Positions 1 to 11,422 of a stretch of 64,000 nt of DNA are shown piece by piece (within the stretch, counting starts at the first letter, position 1; each line of letters begins with the position of its first letter). Origin of the DNA: Candidatus Altimarinota bacterium. Lineage in GTDB: Bacteria; Patescibacteriota; Gracilibacteria; BD1-5; UBA6164. The translations under genes and the position numbers were made by a program. Location of the stretch: positions 62,001 to 126,000 of the forward strand of contig JAQTOS010000006.1 in assembly GCA_028713225.1 (NCBI GenBank). The letters run 5' to 3'. Under the pieces are notes generated by a model. It saw nothing but the letters and a program-made list of their open reading frames with translations. It was not told the DNA's origin and did no database searches.

Positions 1-264
1 AAATTAATGGAAACAACGAAAGAATTGTGAGAATATATATGAAAAGTACACCAATCACTAATTAAGATTAAAGATATATTAAGTACAACTGATACAGAAA
101 GAGAAACTCTTATATTTGTTGAAAATATTCATAGAATAATTTTTGCTTGAGGAAAAGCTACAATGATAATAAATGATTTAAAAAATGTATCAGACTATTG
201 AGTAGATGAATTAATAGCAGGATTAAAAAAAGACATTTTGGAATGATTAAAAAATTTTAATTAA
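1..264 (+). CDS. Partial gene, unknown protein (C-terminal end)
   Basis: The first 87 codons of the window are an open frame ending in TAA at 262-264. The upstream part lies outside the window, so the true start is unknown; an ATG at 7-9 could be internal. Read with UGA as Gly, the peptide is mostly helical and charged, with a segment IIFAGGKATMIINDL followed by VDELIAGLKKDILEGLKNFN. Several UGA glycines occur, so it is a native gene. I do not recognise a family. The next gene starts 7 bases after the stop, so the two are probably co-transcribed. Confidence 0.55.
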
Positions 265-271
265 AATAATT

Positions 272-1738
272 ATGAAAAAATATATATTGTCATTTGTAAT
301 ATTTTTGGGATTATTTCAAATAAGCCCAAGTTTTGCTGATACTCCAAGTTATATAACTCAATTAATTAAAAATACTGATTCAAATTATTATGAATTAAAT
401 AAATGATTTGAATTTACTGATGAATCTGGAATAAAAAATAGATTAGCATCTTATTCTTGTTATAAAATAGACTCTTCAAATTATCCAGCTTTTACTCAAA
501 AATGATATATATTAAAAACATATGATTGAAATTATTGTTTTGCAAAGACGATAAATAAAGAAAAGAAGATCCTATATACAGATGCTTCCATTTATTTCAA
601 AGTATTAAATTTTAGTTCGCCTGTAAATTTAGAAAATAATTCTTATTATGCTTATAAATTTACTACATATTTTATTTTTCAAGATAATGAATGATTCTAT
701 TTATCTAATTTTACTAAACTTTGATATACTCAAGATAATACAATAATTTTAGTAAAGGATTGAAAATATTATATAGCTAAAGATTTTAAAAAAACAAAAT
801 TATTTGATGCGAGTTTAATATCTGGAATAAAAGACAAAAACAAATTTTTAAGTTATGTTTACGATGATATAAAAAAATCTGATATAAATACTAATGATAT
901 AGAAACTAATTTGAAAAATATAAAACAGATTACTTCTAATTTCAAATCTACAGATAAAACAGAAGATGCTTATTCATGGATATTATCAAATATAAGTTAT
1001 TTTACATGAGATCTAAATGATAGTAAAAATAATTCTATATTTTCTTGATTGTATACATTTCAAAATAAAACTTGAGTATGTGACTGATATACAAAAATTT
1101 TCTCTTATCTACTTATGTTTTCTTGAATAGAAAATCTTGAAATAAAAACTGGATTCGTATTAAATAGTGACTTATTTCCAAATTTTTGACATGCTTGGGT
1201 GAAAGTAGGAGATTTTTATTATGATCCGACTTTTGATGATCCGATCTGACAAAAAACAACAAAAACTGAAACTGATTATAAATATTTTAAACTTCCGAGT
1301 AGTATACTTTATGCTGATAGAATTGATTGAACTAATATAAGTGATTCTATTAAAAAATCATCAAAAGCATTAAGAGATTTACTAGTTTCAAAAAGATTTT
1401 ATGATGTAGGAAAAAAATATAAAAATTCTAATTATTTAATTTTAAAACCATATATAACAAAGATAAATTTATGATTAAAATTTAATGAAAAATTAGATAC
1501 AAGCAAAGCAATAAAACTATTTTCATATCTAGAAGCAAAAAATGATTATAGCGCTGTTGATGCAAATTGAAATAAAAAATATATAAAAAATATAATATAC
1601 TATAAAGTTGATAATAGTAATTTAGAAAATATATTTGCTCAAGTTTTTGCGTATAATACTGCTTGAGTATATCTAATTAAATGGGATTTATGAAATGGGC
1701 AATATGAATACAGATTATCAAATAATATAAAATTTTAA
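272..1738 (+). CDS. Secreted transglutaminase-like protein
   Basis: This 488-aa protein begins with a signal peptide (MKKYILSFVIFLGLFQ, cleavage probably after SPSFA). Its second half contains a transglutaminase-like papain-fold core: Cys270 in the motif TGVCDGYT, His307 in FGHAWVKVG and Asp318 in YYDPTFDDP, the expected Cys-His-Asp order and spacing. The family covers amide-bond hydrolases and cross-linkers acting outside the cytoplasm, so a role in processing extracellular protein or peptidoglycan is plausible; the substrate is unknown. UGA glycines occur next to the catalytic Cys and His, which fits code 25. It lies directly upstream of mltG, another envelope gene, and is probably in the same operon. 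Confidence 0.8.
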
Positions 1739-1743
1739 AAAAA

Positions 1744-2766
1744 ATGTCTAGATTTAAAAAAAATAATTCAAAAAATAAATATATTAAATATTCCCGAGCA
1801 ATTTTAGTAATAGTATTACTTTTAATTCGTTTTATTATTTATGATAATGCTATAAATAAGCCACTAATTAACTCAAATACTAGTATAAAAATAGAAAAAG
1901 GTGATACTTACTATTCCCTATCAGATAAACTAGATATAAAAAGTATTATATTAAAAGTATATTTAAAATTAAATCCACCAAAAACTGATTTAAAAGCTTG
2001 AGTTTATCAAATGCAAGCTTGAGATAATTTAATTAACATAATATCAAATTTACAAAAAGAAGCTTCTAGTTCTGATTCAAATTTAACTTTACTTGAATGA
2101 CGGAATATTTATGATATTGATTCCTATTTATCAAATAAATGATTAATAAAAACTGGAGATTTTATTACAAAAACTTCTAGTGTAGATTCTGGATTAATTA
2201 ATAAATATCCTTTTTTAAAATGAGCTATAAGTTTAGAATGATTTTTATATCCTGATACTTATAGTATTGAAGAAACAAATTTTAATTTAGATACTTTTAT
2301 AGATAGACTTTTAAATAATTTTAAGACTAGAGTATATGACAAAATTTTATTTAGTTTTGGAAATAAAGAGATCTTGGATATAATAAATTTATCGTCAATA
2401 GTGGAAAAAGAAGAGAGAGACCCTTTGCAAAAAGCAATTGTGGCTTGAATTCTAAAAAAAAGACTTGAAGAAAATTGGTATCTGTGAGCAGATGCCACAG
2501 TATGCTATCCTCATAAAGCAACAAGAGAAATTTGCACCCCTTCTTTTGTAGTAAATCATATTTATGAAAAAAACTCATACAATACAAGAACTTTGTTATG
2601 ATTACCCCTATCACCTATTTGTAATCCTAGTTTAGAAACAATAGAAGCCACCATAAATATTAAAGTGACTCCTTATTATTACTATTTGCACGATACTACT
2701 TGAGAAATACATTATGCTACAACTAATCTCGAACACGAGAGAAATAAAGCCTTGTATTTAAAGTAA
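1744..2766 (+). CDS. mltG: Endolytic peptidoglycan transglycosylase MltG (YceG-like)
   Basis: This 340-aa protein has a single N-terminal membrane anchor (about residues 17-35, hydrophobic AILVIVLLLIRFIIY). A LysM-like segment with the YceG pattern (GVYQMQAGDNLINII) follows, then the catalytic core. The catalytic glutamate is Glu221 in SSIVEKEER, and the downstream motifs LGADATVCY, YNTRTLLGLPLSPICNP and YYYYLHDTTGEIHYA match the family. MltG cleaves nascent glycan strands at the membrane and limits their length. The gene begins 5 bases after the transglutaminase-like gene, with no Shine-Dalgarno sequence. A perfect palindrome 39 bases after the stop probably ends the transcript. Confidence 0.92.
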
Positions 2767-2804
2767 CAAAAATCAGAAGTTTTAAAATATTTACTATAAA
2801 ATTT

Positions 2805-2824
2805 CCTCTCTTTTAAAAGAGAGG
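2805..2824 (+). terminator. Perfect 20-bp palindrome after mltG, probable terminator
   Basis: CCTCTCTTTT is followed directly by its exact complement AAAAGAGAGG, then a T-rich stretch. It sits between the mltG stop and the helicase promoter. Confidence 0.5.
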
Positions 2825-2827
2825 CAT

Positions 2828-2855
2828 TTGCTTGTATTTTACTTTTGCTTATTAT
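2828..2855 (+). promoter_or_regulatory. Predicted promoter of the DEAD-box helicase gene
   Basis: TTGCTT and TATTAT are separated by 16 bases, and the -10 box ends about 20 bases before the ATG. The 16-base spacer recurs at most promoters in this window. Confidence 0.45.
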
Positions 2856-2874
2856 TAAATAAACTAAATTAAAC

Positions 2875-4572
2875 ATGTTGTTTGAAAACTTAAATTTAAA
2901 ACCTGAAGTAATGAAAGGACTAGCTGATGCTGGTTATACCACTCCAACTCAAATCCAATTTGATGTAATATCTGAAATCAAAAATGGTAAAAATATTATT
3001 GGACAATCTCAAACTGGTACAGGTAAAACTGCTGCTTTCGTTGTTTCTCTACTAGAAAAATTAGATATGGGGAAAAGAGGTACTCAAGCTCTTATTCTAG
3101 CTCCAACTAGAGAACTTGTAAACCAAATAAGAGAGGAAATTCTTCTTTTATCAAAACATATGAATGTTAGATCTCTTCCAGTTTATGGTTGAAGTCCAAT
3201 ATTCAAACAAAAAGAAATGATTAAAAAAGGTCAAGATATCATCATTGGTACTCCAGGTAGAGTTATTGATTTGATTGAAAGAGGTGTTTTGAAATTAGAC
3301 CAACTTGATTTTTTCGTTCTTGATGAAGTAGATAGAATGCTAGATATGGGTTTTGTTGATGATATAGATTTTATCTGGGGAAAAGCAACAAATCTTAAAC
3401 AATCTATGGTATTTTCTGCTACTATCACTGATGATATGAAAAGAATTATAGAAAAATATTTAGGTCTTGATTATACTTATATCAAATCTACAACAGCAAT
3501 TACAACTGAAAAAATCGACCATTCATTTATAGAAGTTCCTCATGTTGATAAATATGAAATGCTTCTTAAATTTATAGAAGAACATAAAGATCAAAAAACT
3601 ATTGTTTTCTGTCAAACTAAAAGAGATACTGAAGAATTAGCTGATAAATTATTAGATGATAATATCAGAGCTTCATATTTAAATGGTGATATGAGACAAA
3701 GAGAAAGATTTAAAGCACTTAAAGATTTCCAAGAAAATAAAGTTGATATTTTCGTAGTTACTGATGTTGCTGCTAGATGATTAAATATGAAAAATATTGA
3801 ATTAGTAGTAAACTTTGATGTACCATTAGACCCTGAATCATACATACATAGAATCGGTAGAACTGGTAGAGCTGGTGCTTCTGGTAGAGCTGTAATGTTC
3901 GTTTCTGATAGAGAAAGATCTTCTCTAAGAAGTATTGAAAAAACAAACAAAATCAAAATAAAACAAATTGATAACGAAGGAAATGAAGTAGAAAGAAAAG
4001 AAGAAAGAAATGGTGGAGGAAGATTCGGAGATTCTAGAGGTGGAAGATCTGGTGGAGGAAGATTTGGATGAAGAGGAGGTTCTAGAGGATGAGATTCTAG
4101 AGGTTGATCTAGATTTGGATGAGATAGAGGTGGTGATAGAGGAGGAAGTAGATTTGGTTCAGACAGAGGTGGAGATAGAGCTCCTAGATCTGGATGAGAT
4201 TCATACTTCGGCAGATCTGAAAGCGCTGCTCCTAGAGGAGAAAAAATAGGTTTTGAAAAAAGATTTGAGGCTGGTAGATCTGAAAATGGTGGAGAAAGAA
4301 GAAGTTTTGGAGGCGGAGAAAGAAGAGATTCTGGATTTGCTAGAAGAGACGATAATAGAGGAGGTGAAAGAAGATCTTTTGGTGATAGAGGAGGAAATGA
4401 TTCTTTCAATAGAAGAAGTTCATCTGATAGAACTGAAAGAAATAATGACAGAGGAACTGATTCTCCAAGTTATTTTGAAAAAAAAGAAAGAGCAGATAGA
4501 GGTCCATCTAGAAGAGATGACAGATGACCAAGAAGAGATGATAGAGGTGATAGAGGATCATTTAGAAGATAA
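2875..4572 (+). CDS. DEAD-box RNA helicase with long Arg/Gly-rich tail
   Basis: This 565-aa protein has a complete helicase core: Q-motif region near residue 20, motif I GQSQTGTGKT (43-52), motif II DEVD (150-153, a variant of DEAD), SAT (181-183), AARG (299-302, with Gly302 written UGA) and HRIGRTGR (about 325-332). From about residue 379 to the end the sequence is low-complexity Arg/Gly/Asp/Ser, an RGG-type RNA-binding tail of nearly 190 residues. ATP-dependent RNA unwinding is the family role; ribosome assembly or mRNA turnover is likely in a cell that also carries RNase R and an RNase J-like enzyme nearby. The core mostly uses GGT for Gly, whereas the tail mixes GGA, GGT and UGA. A strong terminator follows. 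Confidence 0.93.
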
Positions 4573-4578
4573 AAACAT

Positions 4579-4614
4579 AAAAATCCCATTAATGAATTTA
4601 ATGGGATTTTTTTT
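4579..4614 (+). terminator. Rho-independent terminator of the helicase gene
   Basis: The stem AAAAATCCCATTAA pairs with TTAATGGGATTTTT across a 5-base loop and is followed by a run of T. Confidence 0.85.
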
Positions 4615-4620
4615 GAATAA

Positions 4621-4649
4621 AAAAAATGGCATAGGGGAGTTCCCTATGC
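4621..4649 (-). terminator. Terminator of the small minus-strand ORF, overlapping its stop
   Basis: On the minus strand GCATAGGGA and TCCCCTATGC form a stem, followed by a run of eight T. The ORF's TAG stop lies inside the left arm. Confidence 0.75.
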
Positions 4650-4988
4650 TGCTTTATTGGAAGGTAAATAATTAAAAAGGTAATTGTTATTAGCGAAAAT
4701 GTCTTTCACCAATTCAATATTTATCTTTCCGTTTTGTTGAATTGCTTGAGATTGAATTCGTTTTAAAACCAATCTCTTTGCTTGTCTATTCCGCTTAATC
4801 GCGGTATGTTTTTTCTCGTGCAAGATTTCACCATCGGTTTTCATACGAGTACGAGTAATTTCCGGTAATTCAAAAATACATCCTTTCCCTGCTTGAATAT
4901 AATCTTCTGCGGTTAATTTTGCAATAAACTGCAGTCTAGCTTCTCCTTCTGGAATTGGATTTTTGTAAGATTCTCTAGAACTACGCAT
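4644..4988 (-). CDS. Small unknown protein, foreign-looking (Shine-Dalgarno, no UGA)
   Basis: This 114-aa basic protein is preceded by a strong Shine-Dalgarno sequence, GGAGG, 6 bases before the ATG. Native genes here lack such a site. It ends in TAG and has no in-frame UGA, so all its glycines are GGN, and it uses CGT/CGG/CGC arginine codons as well as AGA. Its residues are rich in Lys, Arg and Gln (for example KRNRQAKRLVLKRIQSQ), suggesting nucleic-acid binding, but I do not recognise a family. Its own promoter and terminator flank it, making a self-contained cassette between two native operons. The base composition and translation signals suggest recent acquisition from a standard-code donor. 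Confidence 0.7.
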   Translation of the reverse strand: MRSSRESYKNPIPEGEARLQFIAKLTAEDYIQAGKGCIFELPEITRTRMKTDGEILHEKKHTAIKRNRQAKRLVLKRIQSQAIQQNGKINIELVKDIFANNNYLFNYLPSNKAA

Positions 4989-5029
4989 AGTACACCTCCG
5001 AAAATAGTTTAGCTTTTATAAGCAAATCT

Positions 5030-5057
5030 TTTATAATGATTTAAAAGGATAAGTCAA
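5030..5057 (-). promoter_or_regulatory. Predicted promoter of the small minus-strand ORF
   Basis: On the minus strand TTGACT and TATAAA are separated by 16 bases, about 40 bases upstream of the start codon. Confidence 0.6.
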
Positions 5058-5087
5058 AATTTAATATAAATTTAATGTTGAAAAATA

Positions 5088-5125
5088 AAAAAACAATATT
5101 TCCAAATGGAAATATTGTTTTTTTT
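5088..5125. terminator. Bidirectional terminator between two minus-strand units
   Basis: AACAATATTTCC pairs with GGAAATATTGTT around a 4-base loop, with A-rich sequence on one side and T-rich on the other. It would end the RNase R / RNase J-like transcript just after its stop. Confidence 0.8.
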
Positions 5126-5126
5126 A

Positions 5127-8100
5127 TTATAATTTTGATGTAATTTCATCTCATAAGCCTGATATAAGAACTTGTACTTTTCAAGAAATTTCTTTCTCTA
5201 TATCAGATGCCAAAATTTTTCTATTTTCTCATCAATGAGTAAGTATTACTTTTGCAGATTTAGCAAAAGTTAAATCTTTAGTAATATATTTAACAGTATC
5301 AGAATGTGAAGGATGAGCCGAAAATCATCAAACTTGTACAACTTTACATCTAACATTATAAACTTTATCATCTATAATAACCTGTTTTTCTCAACTTATT
5401 AATTTATTTCATAAAGTTCATTCTGCTTGGTATCATACAAAAAATATTTTTGAGTTTGGATCTTCTAGTAATTCTTTTATATGATTCAATCCAGATCATC
5501 ATTGAGCCATTCAACCTCAAGCTATAATAGTATCTTTTGCTCTTATTCTTTCAGCTGTATATAAATCTTTATATTCTCATTTTTGCAAAGTCCTTGTTAT
5601 CTCTTGTGTAAATATCTCAGTTTGGATATCTGTATCAAGTAGATAATACTTTTCAGGCATATGTTTCAAATATACTTTTTTTATTTTAATAGCCAAAGGT
5701 GCATCAACTATAATATTTCCTGTGTATATTCATTTTTGAGATTCTGCTATTTTAGCATTCATAATAGAAACAGCTTCAGCTAAATCTATTTTGTCCTTAA
5801 TTTCTTTTTCAGTCGGATTTTCTATTTTTGAAAGACTACGTAATCTTTGTTTAAGAGGTTTAATAGATTCTCTAAAAGCTTTAAACTGAGGAAATTTATC
5901 CATATTATCTTCTTTGTTCTTAAGAAGCATAAATTCCACTTCTTGTTCTCTATCAAGAGAAAAAGTCAAAATAAGATTTTTTCAAACAGTAGAATTTAAT
6001 TCATCAACAAAATTATCAAACTCTATATATTTATCCGGATGTTCTCTACCTGCATAAGTTGATTCAAAAATTCAAATATCAATTTTATGTGGTGAAGCAA
6101 ATGGTGAACCTGATAAATTTGGCTGAGTGATTTTTCATAAATCCCCACTATAAAGAATATTATTAAATGATCTTTTAAATGTTGGATTATGATTAACTTT
6201 ATTAAGTGTATGTTCAACCTGTTTTGTAACTATTGTAACTTGAGCCTGAGTACTTCATGCAATATGTCCAGCTTCAAAAAATCTAAGTTTAAAAGATTCT
6301 ATTACTTTTTGATTTGGGTTTTTAAAAACTGGTTCTAAAAATGCTGAAGATATTTTAATATCTTCTTTTGTAATAAAGCTATTTCTTTTAATTTCAATTT
6401 TATCTTTTTCTGCTTGAATAAAAGCTAATAAAGATTTTTCATCCGAAATATTATATTCACTTAATAAAGAAGAATATTTTTCAAAAGCTATTTGTTCTGA
6501 ATTATCTTGAGGAATACCATCTAAAGTAATCGTATCTATTCTTTTATTTAAATTACTTAAAGCTTTTCATTTATTTTTTACCTCGATTAATCATTTTTTT
6601 AAAATAAATTTTATTTTATCTTCATTGTTTTTATAAAAATCTAATAATTTCTCATCTTTTGTATAAGTATAAAAAACAAAATAAGCTTCTAATAATGATT
6701 CTTGATAAATACACCCTTTATCTAAATTTATAATATCCTCTAAAGTACTTATATTATGTTTTAATAAAAGATTTTTTGATTTATTATAGGTATTTTTAGT
6801 AGGTGATTTATTTTTTTCATATAAATTATTTAAATATAAAATAAAGTCTATATTATTTTCTAAATCATCTACAAATTGTACTTTATTTGAATCAACTAAA
6901 GAATTAAAAGTAACTTTTTTTTCTAATTCACTTTTTTCTACATTTGGTTTTATTTTTTTTAATTTTGTTTTTAAACTTCAAATTAAATCTAAAAATTTAT
7001 TAGATTCAATTATAAAATCTTCTTTAGTATTTAAAAAAGAAAGATTTTCATTTATAAAAGTAGTTAATTCTTGAGTATTAAAAGATTTTCATTCATCATC
7101 TATTAATATTTCTAATTCTGATTTCTGCGATTGTAAAAGTTCCAAACTATCGGTAGAAATAACATTTTCTTCTTTGATATCAACTTTTTGTTCTCTTGAT
7201 TTTAATCAATTTTGAAATGTTATAAATTCCAATGCTGTTTCTAATTCTCTTGATAAATTGTCTAAAGTTTCTTCATCCTCTTTAATTTCTTTTGTTAAAG
7301 TTTTATTATTATCTAATTTTTTTCTCCATTTCCCTATAATAGGCTGTTTTAAAACAGGTAATATGTAAATCTTTTTATCATAACCTCATTTTATTAATTC
7401 TGGAATTTTATCTATATTTTCATCATCTAAACTTGATATAATCATTCTATTATCTAAATCCATTTCATCTCAAAACTCTAAGGTTTCAATCATAGACATA
7501 GTTTTTTTGATATCATCTTCATCATAAAGAAGTTCAATTTCTTGAGTTTCTATAGCTTGAGCAATATCAGATTCTTTTAATATATCTTTTTTAGCTAATT
7601 CAAGTTTAGCATATTTTACAAATTCTTCTATACTAGAAAAACTTCATTTTAATCAATTTAGAGTTTTTAATTTTGCAGTTTTATCAGCTTTTTTTAAATC
7701 TTTATTATTTTTTAATTCTTCATCTAACTTAATCGCTTTTAAAAAATCTTTAAACTGAGCCCCTCTTCTTTTTTTCATTTCCTCTTGTTCCTCTATATTG
7801 TTTCTAGTTATAGTAACATAATCTTCTAGCATTATAGGAATCAAATCTTTAGTTAGAGAAGTCATTATGATTTTTCATTTAAATCATTTTTTTACTAGTA
7901 GAGCAAGTCTACCAATATGATCCATATGTCCATGAGTTATAATAACATAGTCTGCTTTTAATGCTCGTTCATCTATTAGTTTATTATATTCATCATCTTT
8001 TCGTCATCATTGAAACATTCCTATATCCGTAAGGACTTTTACCTTTGAAGTTCATAAATCAACAGTTGTTAAAATAGAAGAACCAGTTAAACTAACTCAT

Positions 8101-8153
8101 TTTTCCCTATCTTCAACACCTCATAGAAATTTGATTGAAATTTGATCTTTCAT
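5127..8153 (-). CDS. Metallo-beta-lactamase/beta-CASP RNase (RNase J-like) with a huge insertion
   Basis: This 1008-aa protein starts with a metallo-beta-lactamase module: HGHMDHIG at about residues 73-80 gives the HxHxDH zinc motif. The later fold motifs FFEAGHIAGSTQ (about 622-633) and LYSGDLG follow, then a beta-CASP region and the C-terminal motifs FSAHPSHSD (about 947) and LTHGGE (about 962). These belong to the RNA-processing beta-CASP nucleases (RNase J / CPSF73 relatives). In most relatives the first two zinc motifs are less than 100 residues apart; here about 550 residues separate them, a charged, coiled-coil-like stretch rich in Lys, Glu, Asn and Leu. The gene starts 15 bases after rnr, so the two form an RNA-degradation operon. 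It uses UGA Gly throughout and has no frameshift that I can see. Confidence 0.85.
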
Positions 8154-8168
8154 ATTTTTTAATTTTTA

Positions 8169-10307
8169 TTAAACTAATTCAAAATTTATAGTTAATTTTT
8201 CCTTATCTAATGAAACTAATCTAAACTTAGATTTATCTCAGATTTTTATAATTTCTTGACTTGGAGTAAGGATTTCAGCAAGTCATTTATCTATCTTATT
8301 ATAAGAATATCAGCCAGCTTTATCTAAATCTAGACTTCATCCGATATTTGCATCATTAAGTTGTATTTGAGTTCATCTCTCATTTATCATCATAATAGTT
8401 CCATCAAATTCTTGGTCTATTTTTGGTTCTAAATGTTTTATATGATATAGAGTATTTATTTTTCTTTCTATATTTTCAGCTCTTTGTTCTTTTAAACTAC
8501 AATTCATCGCAACTTCTTCAAGCAACTCATTATAATGCTTTTCATCTAATTCACCATGAAGTGTTTCTTTGATAATTCTATGAATTTGAGTATCTGGATA
8601 TCTTCTAATTGGTGATGTAAAATGACTATAATTTGTAAGAGCTAAACCATGATGTCATTCAAGAGTATTAGTATATTTAGCTAATTGAAGAGTTCTAAGA
8701 ATAAGAGTAGTTAAAGCTTTTTCTTTTTCATGTCCTGCTACTTTTTTAAGTAGTTTATCTATATTCCCAGCATTTATATCGAGTCATTCTATATCTATTT
8801 CTAGATAAGCTAAAGTTGTTTTCAGTAATTCTATTTTTTCTTTTTTTGGTTCTTGATGAGTTCTATGAAGAAATGGTCATTTTCAGTAAAGAGTTGAAAC
8901 AGTTTCATTTGCAGCAACCATAAGAGCTTTTATTAAATCATTTGATTCATAAGTCTCATATTTTTTAAATGCTATTGGATTTCTTTCATCATCCAAACTT
9001 ATTTTTATTTCAGAATTTTCGAAAATTAATTCTCATTCTTTTTTTCTCAACTCATTTAATTTTCTTGATAATTCAAAAGAATTTTTAACAGTTTCTATTA
9101 GATTTTCATCAACATTTTTAGAAAATTGCATTTCATCTCAAATCCCTCTTTTATCTTCAAATATTTCTTGAACTTCTTTATAAGTAGTTTGCGCATTTGA
9201 ATTAATTACTGATTCATATACTTTTGAGCGAGTAAAATCTATTTTACCATATTTATCAACTATCATCTCACAAGTCATAGTAAGTTTATCTTCGTTTGGA
9301 TTCAAACTACAAAGTCCATTACTAAGTTTTTCTGGAATCATAGGAATAACTTTATCCACGAAATATATACTTGTTGCTCTTTTTGCAGCTTCTTCTCATA
9401 CAAGAGAATCTTCTTTCACATAATGAGTAACATCGGCTATATGAACATAAAGTTTCATTTCTCAATTTTCTAATTTTTCTACACTTATAGCATCATCAAT
9501 ATCTTTAGTATCTGGTCAATCTATGGTAATAGTATATAAATTTCTCAAATCTATTCTTTTTGCAATTTCATCATCTTCTATAACTTCACTCATTGCATCA
9601 ACTTCAGCTAAAACTTCAGGAGAAAATTCTATTTCTACTCCAGCTTTTAAAACTATAGCAAGCTCATCTAGAGAATTTTGCCATTTTGGATGAAGTTTTG
9701 ATTTAATTGTTCCGACTTTTCATTCTCATAATTCAAGAGAAACTACTTCCCCCTCAACTAATTCAAAACTATTTAAATTTGATATTTTGATTTCTTTCTT
9801 TTCATCTCCATCAAGTAAAATTTTTCAATTTTTAAATATTCAATAATGATAAACTTTTGATACTTCTAAAATTTCTTTTACAATTGCTTCTGATTTTTTC
9901 CCAATTTGTGTAATAACAAGTGATACTTTATCTCCGTCTTTTGCTCAAGATAAATTATTTTTCGCTACATAGACATCCGTATCTTGTCCTGCAACTGTAA
10001 TAAATCAACCTTTCTCATCATGCTTTCTATAAACTCAAATCAAAGCCTTTTCTGCTTTTCCTGAAGTAGATTCTACAAGATTTTCTACTGCAGATTTTGG
10101 ACTAAATATTATTTCTATAACTTTATATATTCGAGTATTTGGATTATCTCAAATTTTTTCAATTTTAACAGTATCTCAATCTTGAGCTCAATTAAAATGT
10201 TCGAGCATTACTATTTTATTCCCAACAAGTCATAAATTTGCAGTCATTTGTATAGTTCAAGTAAATTCTCTAGTTTCTGGACTTTTTGGTCTATTAAATT
10301 TTGCCAT
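8169..10307 (-). CDS. rnr: Ribonuclease R
   Basis: This 712-aa protein matches the RNase II/R family. It has cold-shock-like N-terminal domains, then the RNB catalytic domain with DGPDTKDIDDAISV (about residue 260, the Mg-binding aspartates), PMIPEKLSNGLCSLNP and TSPIRRYPDTQIHR (about 560), and a C-terminal S1-like domain. It degrades structured RNA 3' to 5'. A good promoter lies directly upstream, and the RNase J-like gene follows after 15 bases, so one transcript would carry a 3' exonuclease and a beta-CASP nuclease. Confidence 0.93.
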
Positions 10308-10341
10308 ATTCTGCCTCGTTTTTTATAAAAAATAAGAGTAA

Positions 10342-10369
10342 CTTATAATGATATAAAATGGATTGTCAA
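10342..10369 (-). promoter_or_regulatory. Promoter of the rnr operon
   Basis: On the minus strand TTGACA and TATAAG are separated by 16 bases. The sequence just before the -10 box (ATCAT) matches the promoter at 5030-5057. Confidence 0.7.
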
Positions 10370-10373
10370 ATTT

Positions 10374-10402
10374 TTGCAAAAGAAAAATTTTTATGATAAA
10401 AT
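10374..10402 (+). promoter_or_regulatory. Predicted promoter of the gene at 10438
   Basis: TTGCAA and TAAAAT are separated by 17 bases. It is divergent from the rnr promoter. Confidence 0.5.
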
Positions 10403-10437
10403 AAAGTTATAATTTTATATTATTAAATAATTTATTT

Positions 10438-11313
10438 ATGAATAATTGAAATAAATCATTATCAGATGAAGTAAGAAAAGCTGAAAATAGAGTTCTTGCT
10501 TTATGAGCTATGTTTCCTAGAGAAGCGATGCTGGAAGAAATATGAGAAGATGAGGTTAAAAAAATGGAAGAAAGCATTGCACGTATTAATGAAATGATCA
10601 TAGAATCAAGAAATAAAAGAGATGGTGATTTAGGAAAAGCTAAAACTCTACAAGAAGCAATTTTAGCGTGACAAATGGATTTAGTAGATGAATTAATATC
10701 TGGGAATTGAGAAATTCCTAATTCATTTATGTCTTCTAAAGCAAAATTAATGGAAGATTTTTCAAATCCATTTTTAGATGATATATCTAAAACAACTTAT
10801 GATTCGCCATTTTCTGTTCCACATAAGACAATAATACATGAGAATTTTATAATTCCTTGAGATTTAAGTAGATTTAGAATCAATACACCTATACTTAAAT
10901 TATCAGATGAAGAGAAAAAAGAGTTAGATTTAAGTTTAGAAAAAATTGATTCAGATTTTAAAAAACCAAAAATAATATTTGAAAAAATATGAGTATTTGA
11001 TAATTTTGATAAATATGATATTTTATCCGATGAAGAAAAAGAATTATTAAAAAATAAAATTAATTTAAGTTTTTTAAATGTAGATTGAAACTCTAGAATT
11101 TTTGTATATAGAAAAGATATGATGATTAAGAGAGAAAAGCATTTTTGAGGCGATTATCCACAATTAGTTTTTAGAATTGATGTTGCTGATAATTGAGAAA
11201 TTATATCATATCATAATGAAAAATGAGTTGGTAATTGAACTAGTATAGATACAATAAAAATGTTAGATGGAATTCCATTTTTTAAAGATTTAAAAGAAAA
11301 GTACTCTATTTAA
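10438..11313 (+). CDS. Unknown protein, 291 aa
   Basis: The ORF starts at an ATG with an AT-rich leader and ends in TAA, and is followed by a strong terminator, so it is a single-gene unit. It is charged and hydrophilic with no signal peptide or membrane segment, so it is cytoplasmic. The N-terminal third is helical (EVRKAENRVLALGAMFPREA, then EDEVKKMEESIARINEM). The C-terminal third looks like a beta-rich domain (RIFVYRKDMMIKREKHF, then YPQLVFRIDVADNGEIISY). I do not recognise a family. UGA Gly use is normal, so it is native. Confidence 0.75.
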
Positions 11314-11340
11314 AAACAAAATATTTAGTTAATATTTTTC

Positions 11341-11382
11341 AAAACAGACTTTTTCAAAAAAAATTGAAAAAGTCTGTTTTTT
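11341..11382 (+). terminator. Rho-independent terminator
   Basis: AAAACAGACTTTTTCAA pairs with TTGAAAAAGTCTGTTTT around an A-rich loop and is followed by T. Confidence 0.85.
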
Positions 11383-11422
11383 GTTTATATTAAGTGTAAA
11401 TTAAAAGATAAAGCACGAAAAG

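Noticed and set aside
3612-4409. Pro/Leu/Ser-rich 265-aa ORF on the minus strand
   Set aside because: It is the antisense of the helicase Arg/Gly tail; low complexity, no own signals.
5127-10307. Pseudogenes or frameshifts, as the standard code breaks these genes into fragments
   Set aside because: All fragments are in one frame and join when UGA is Gly.
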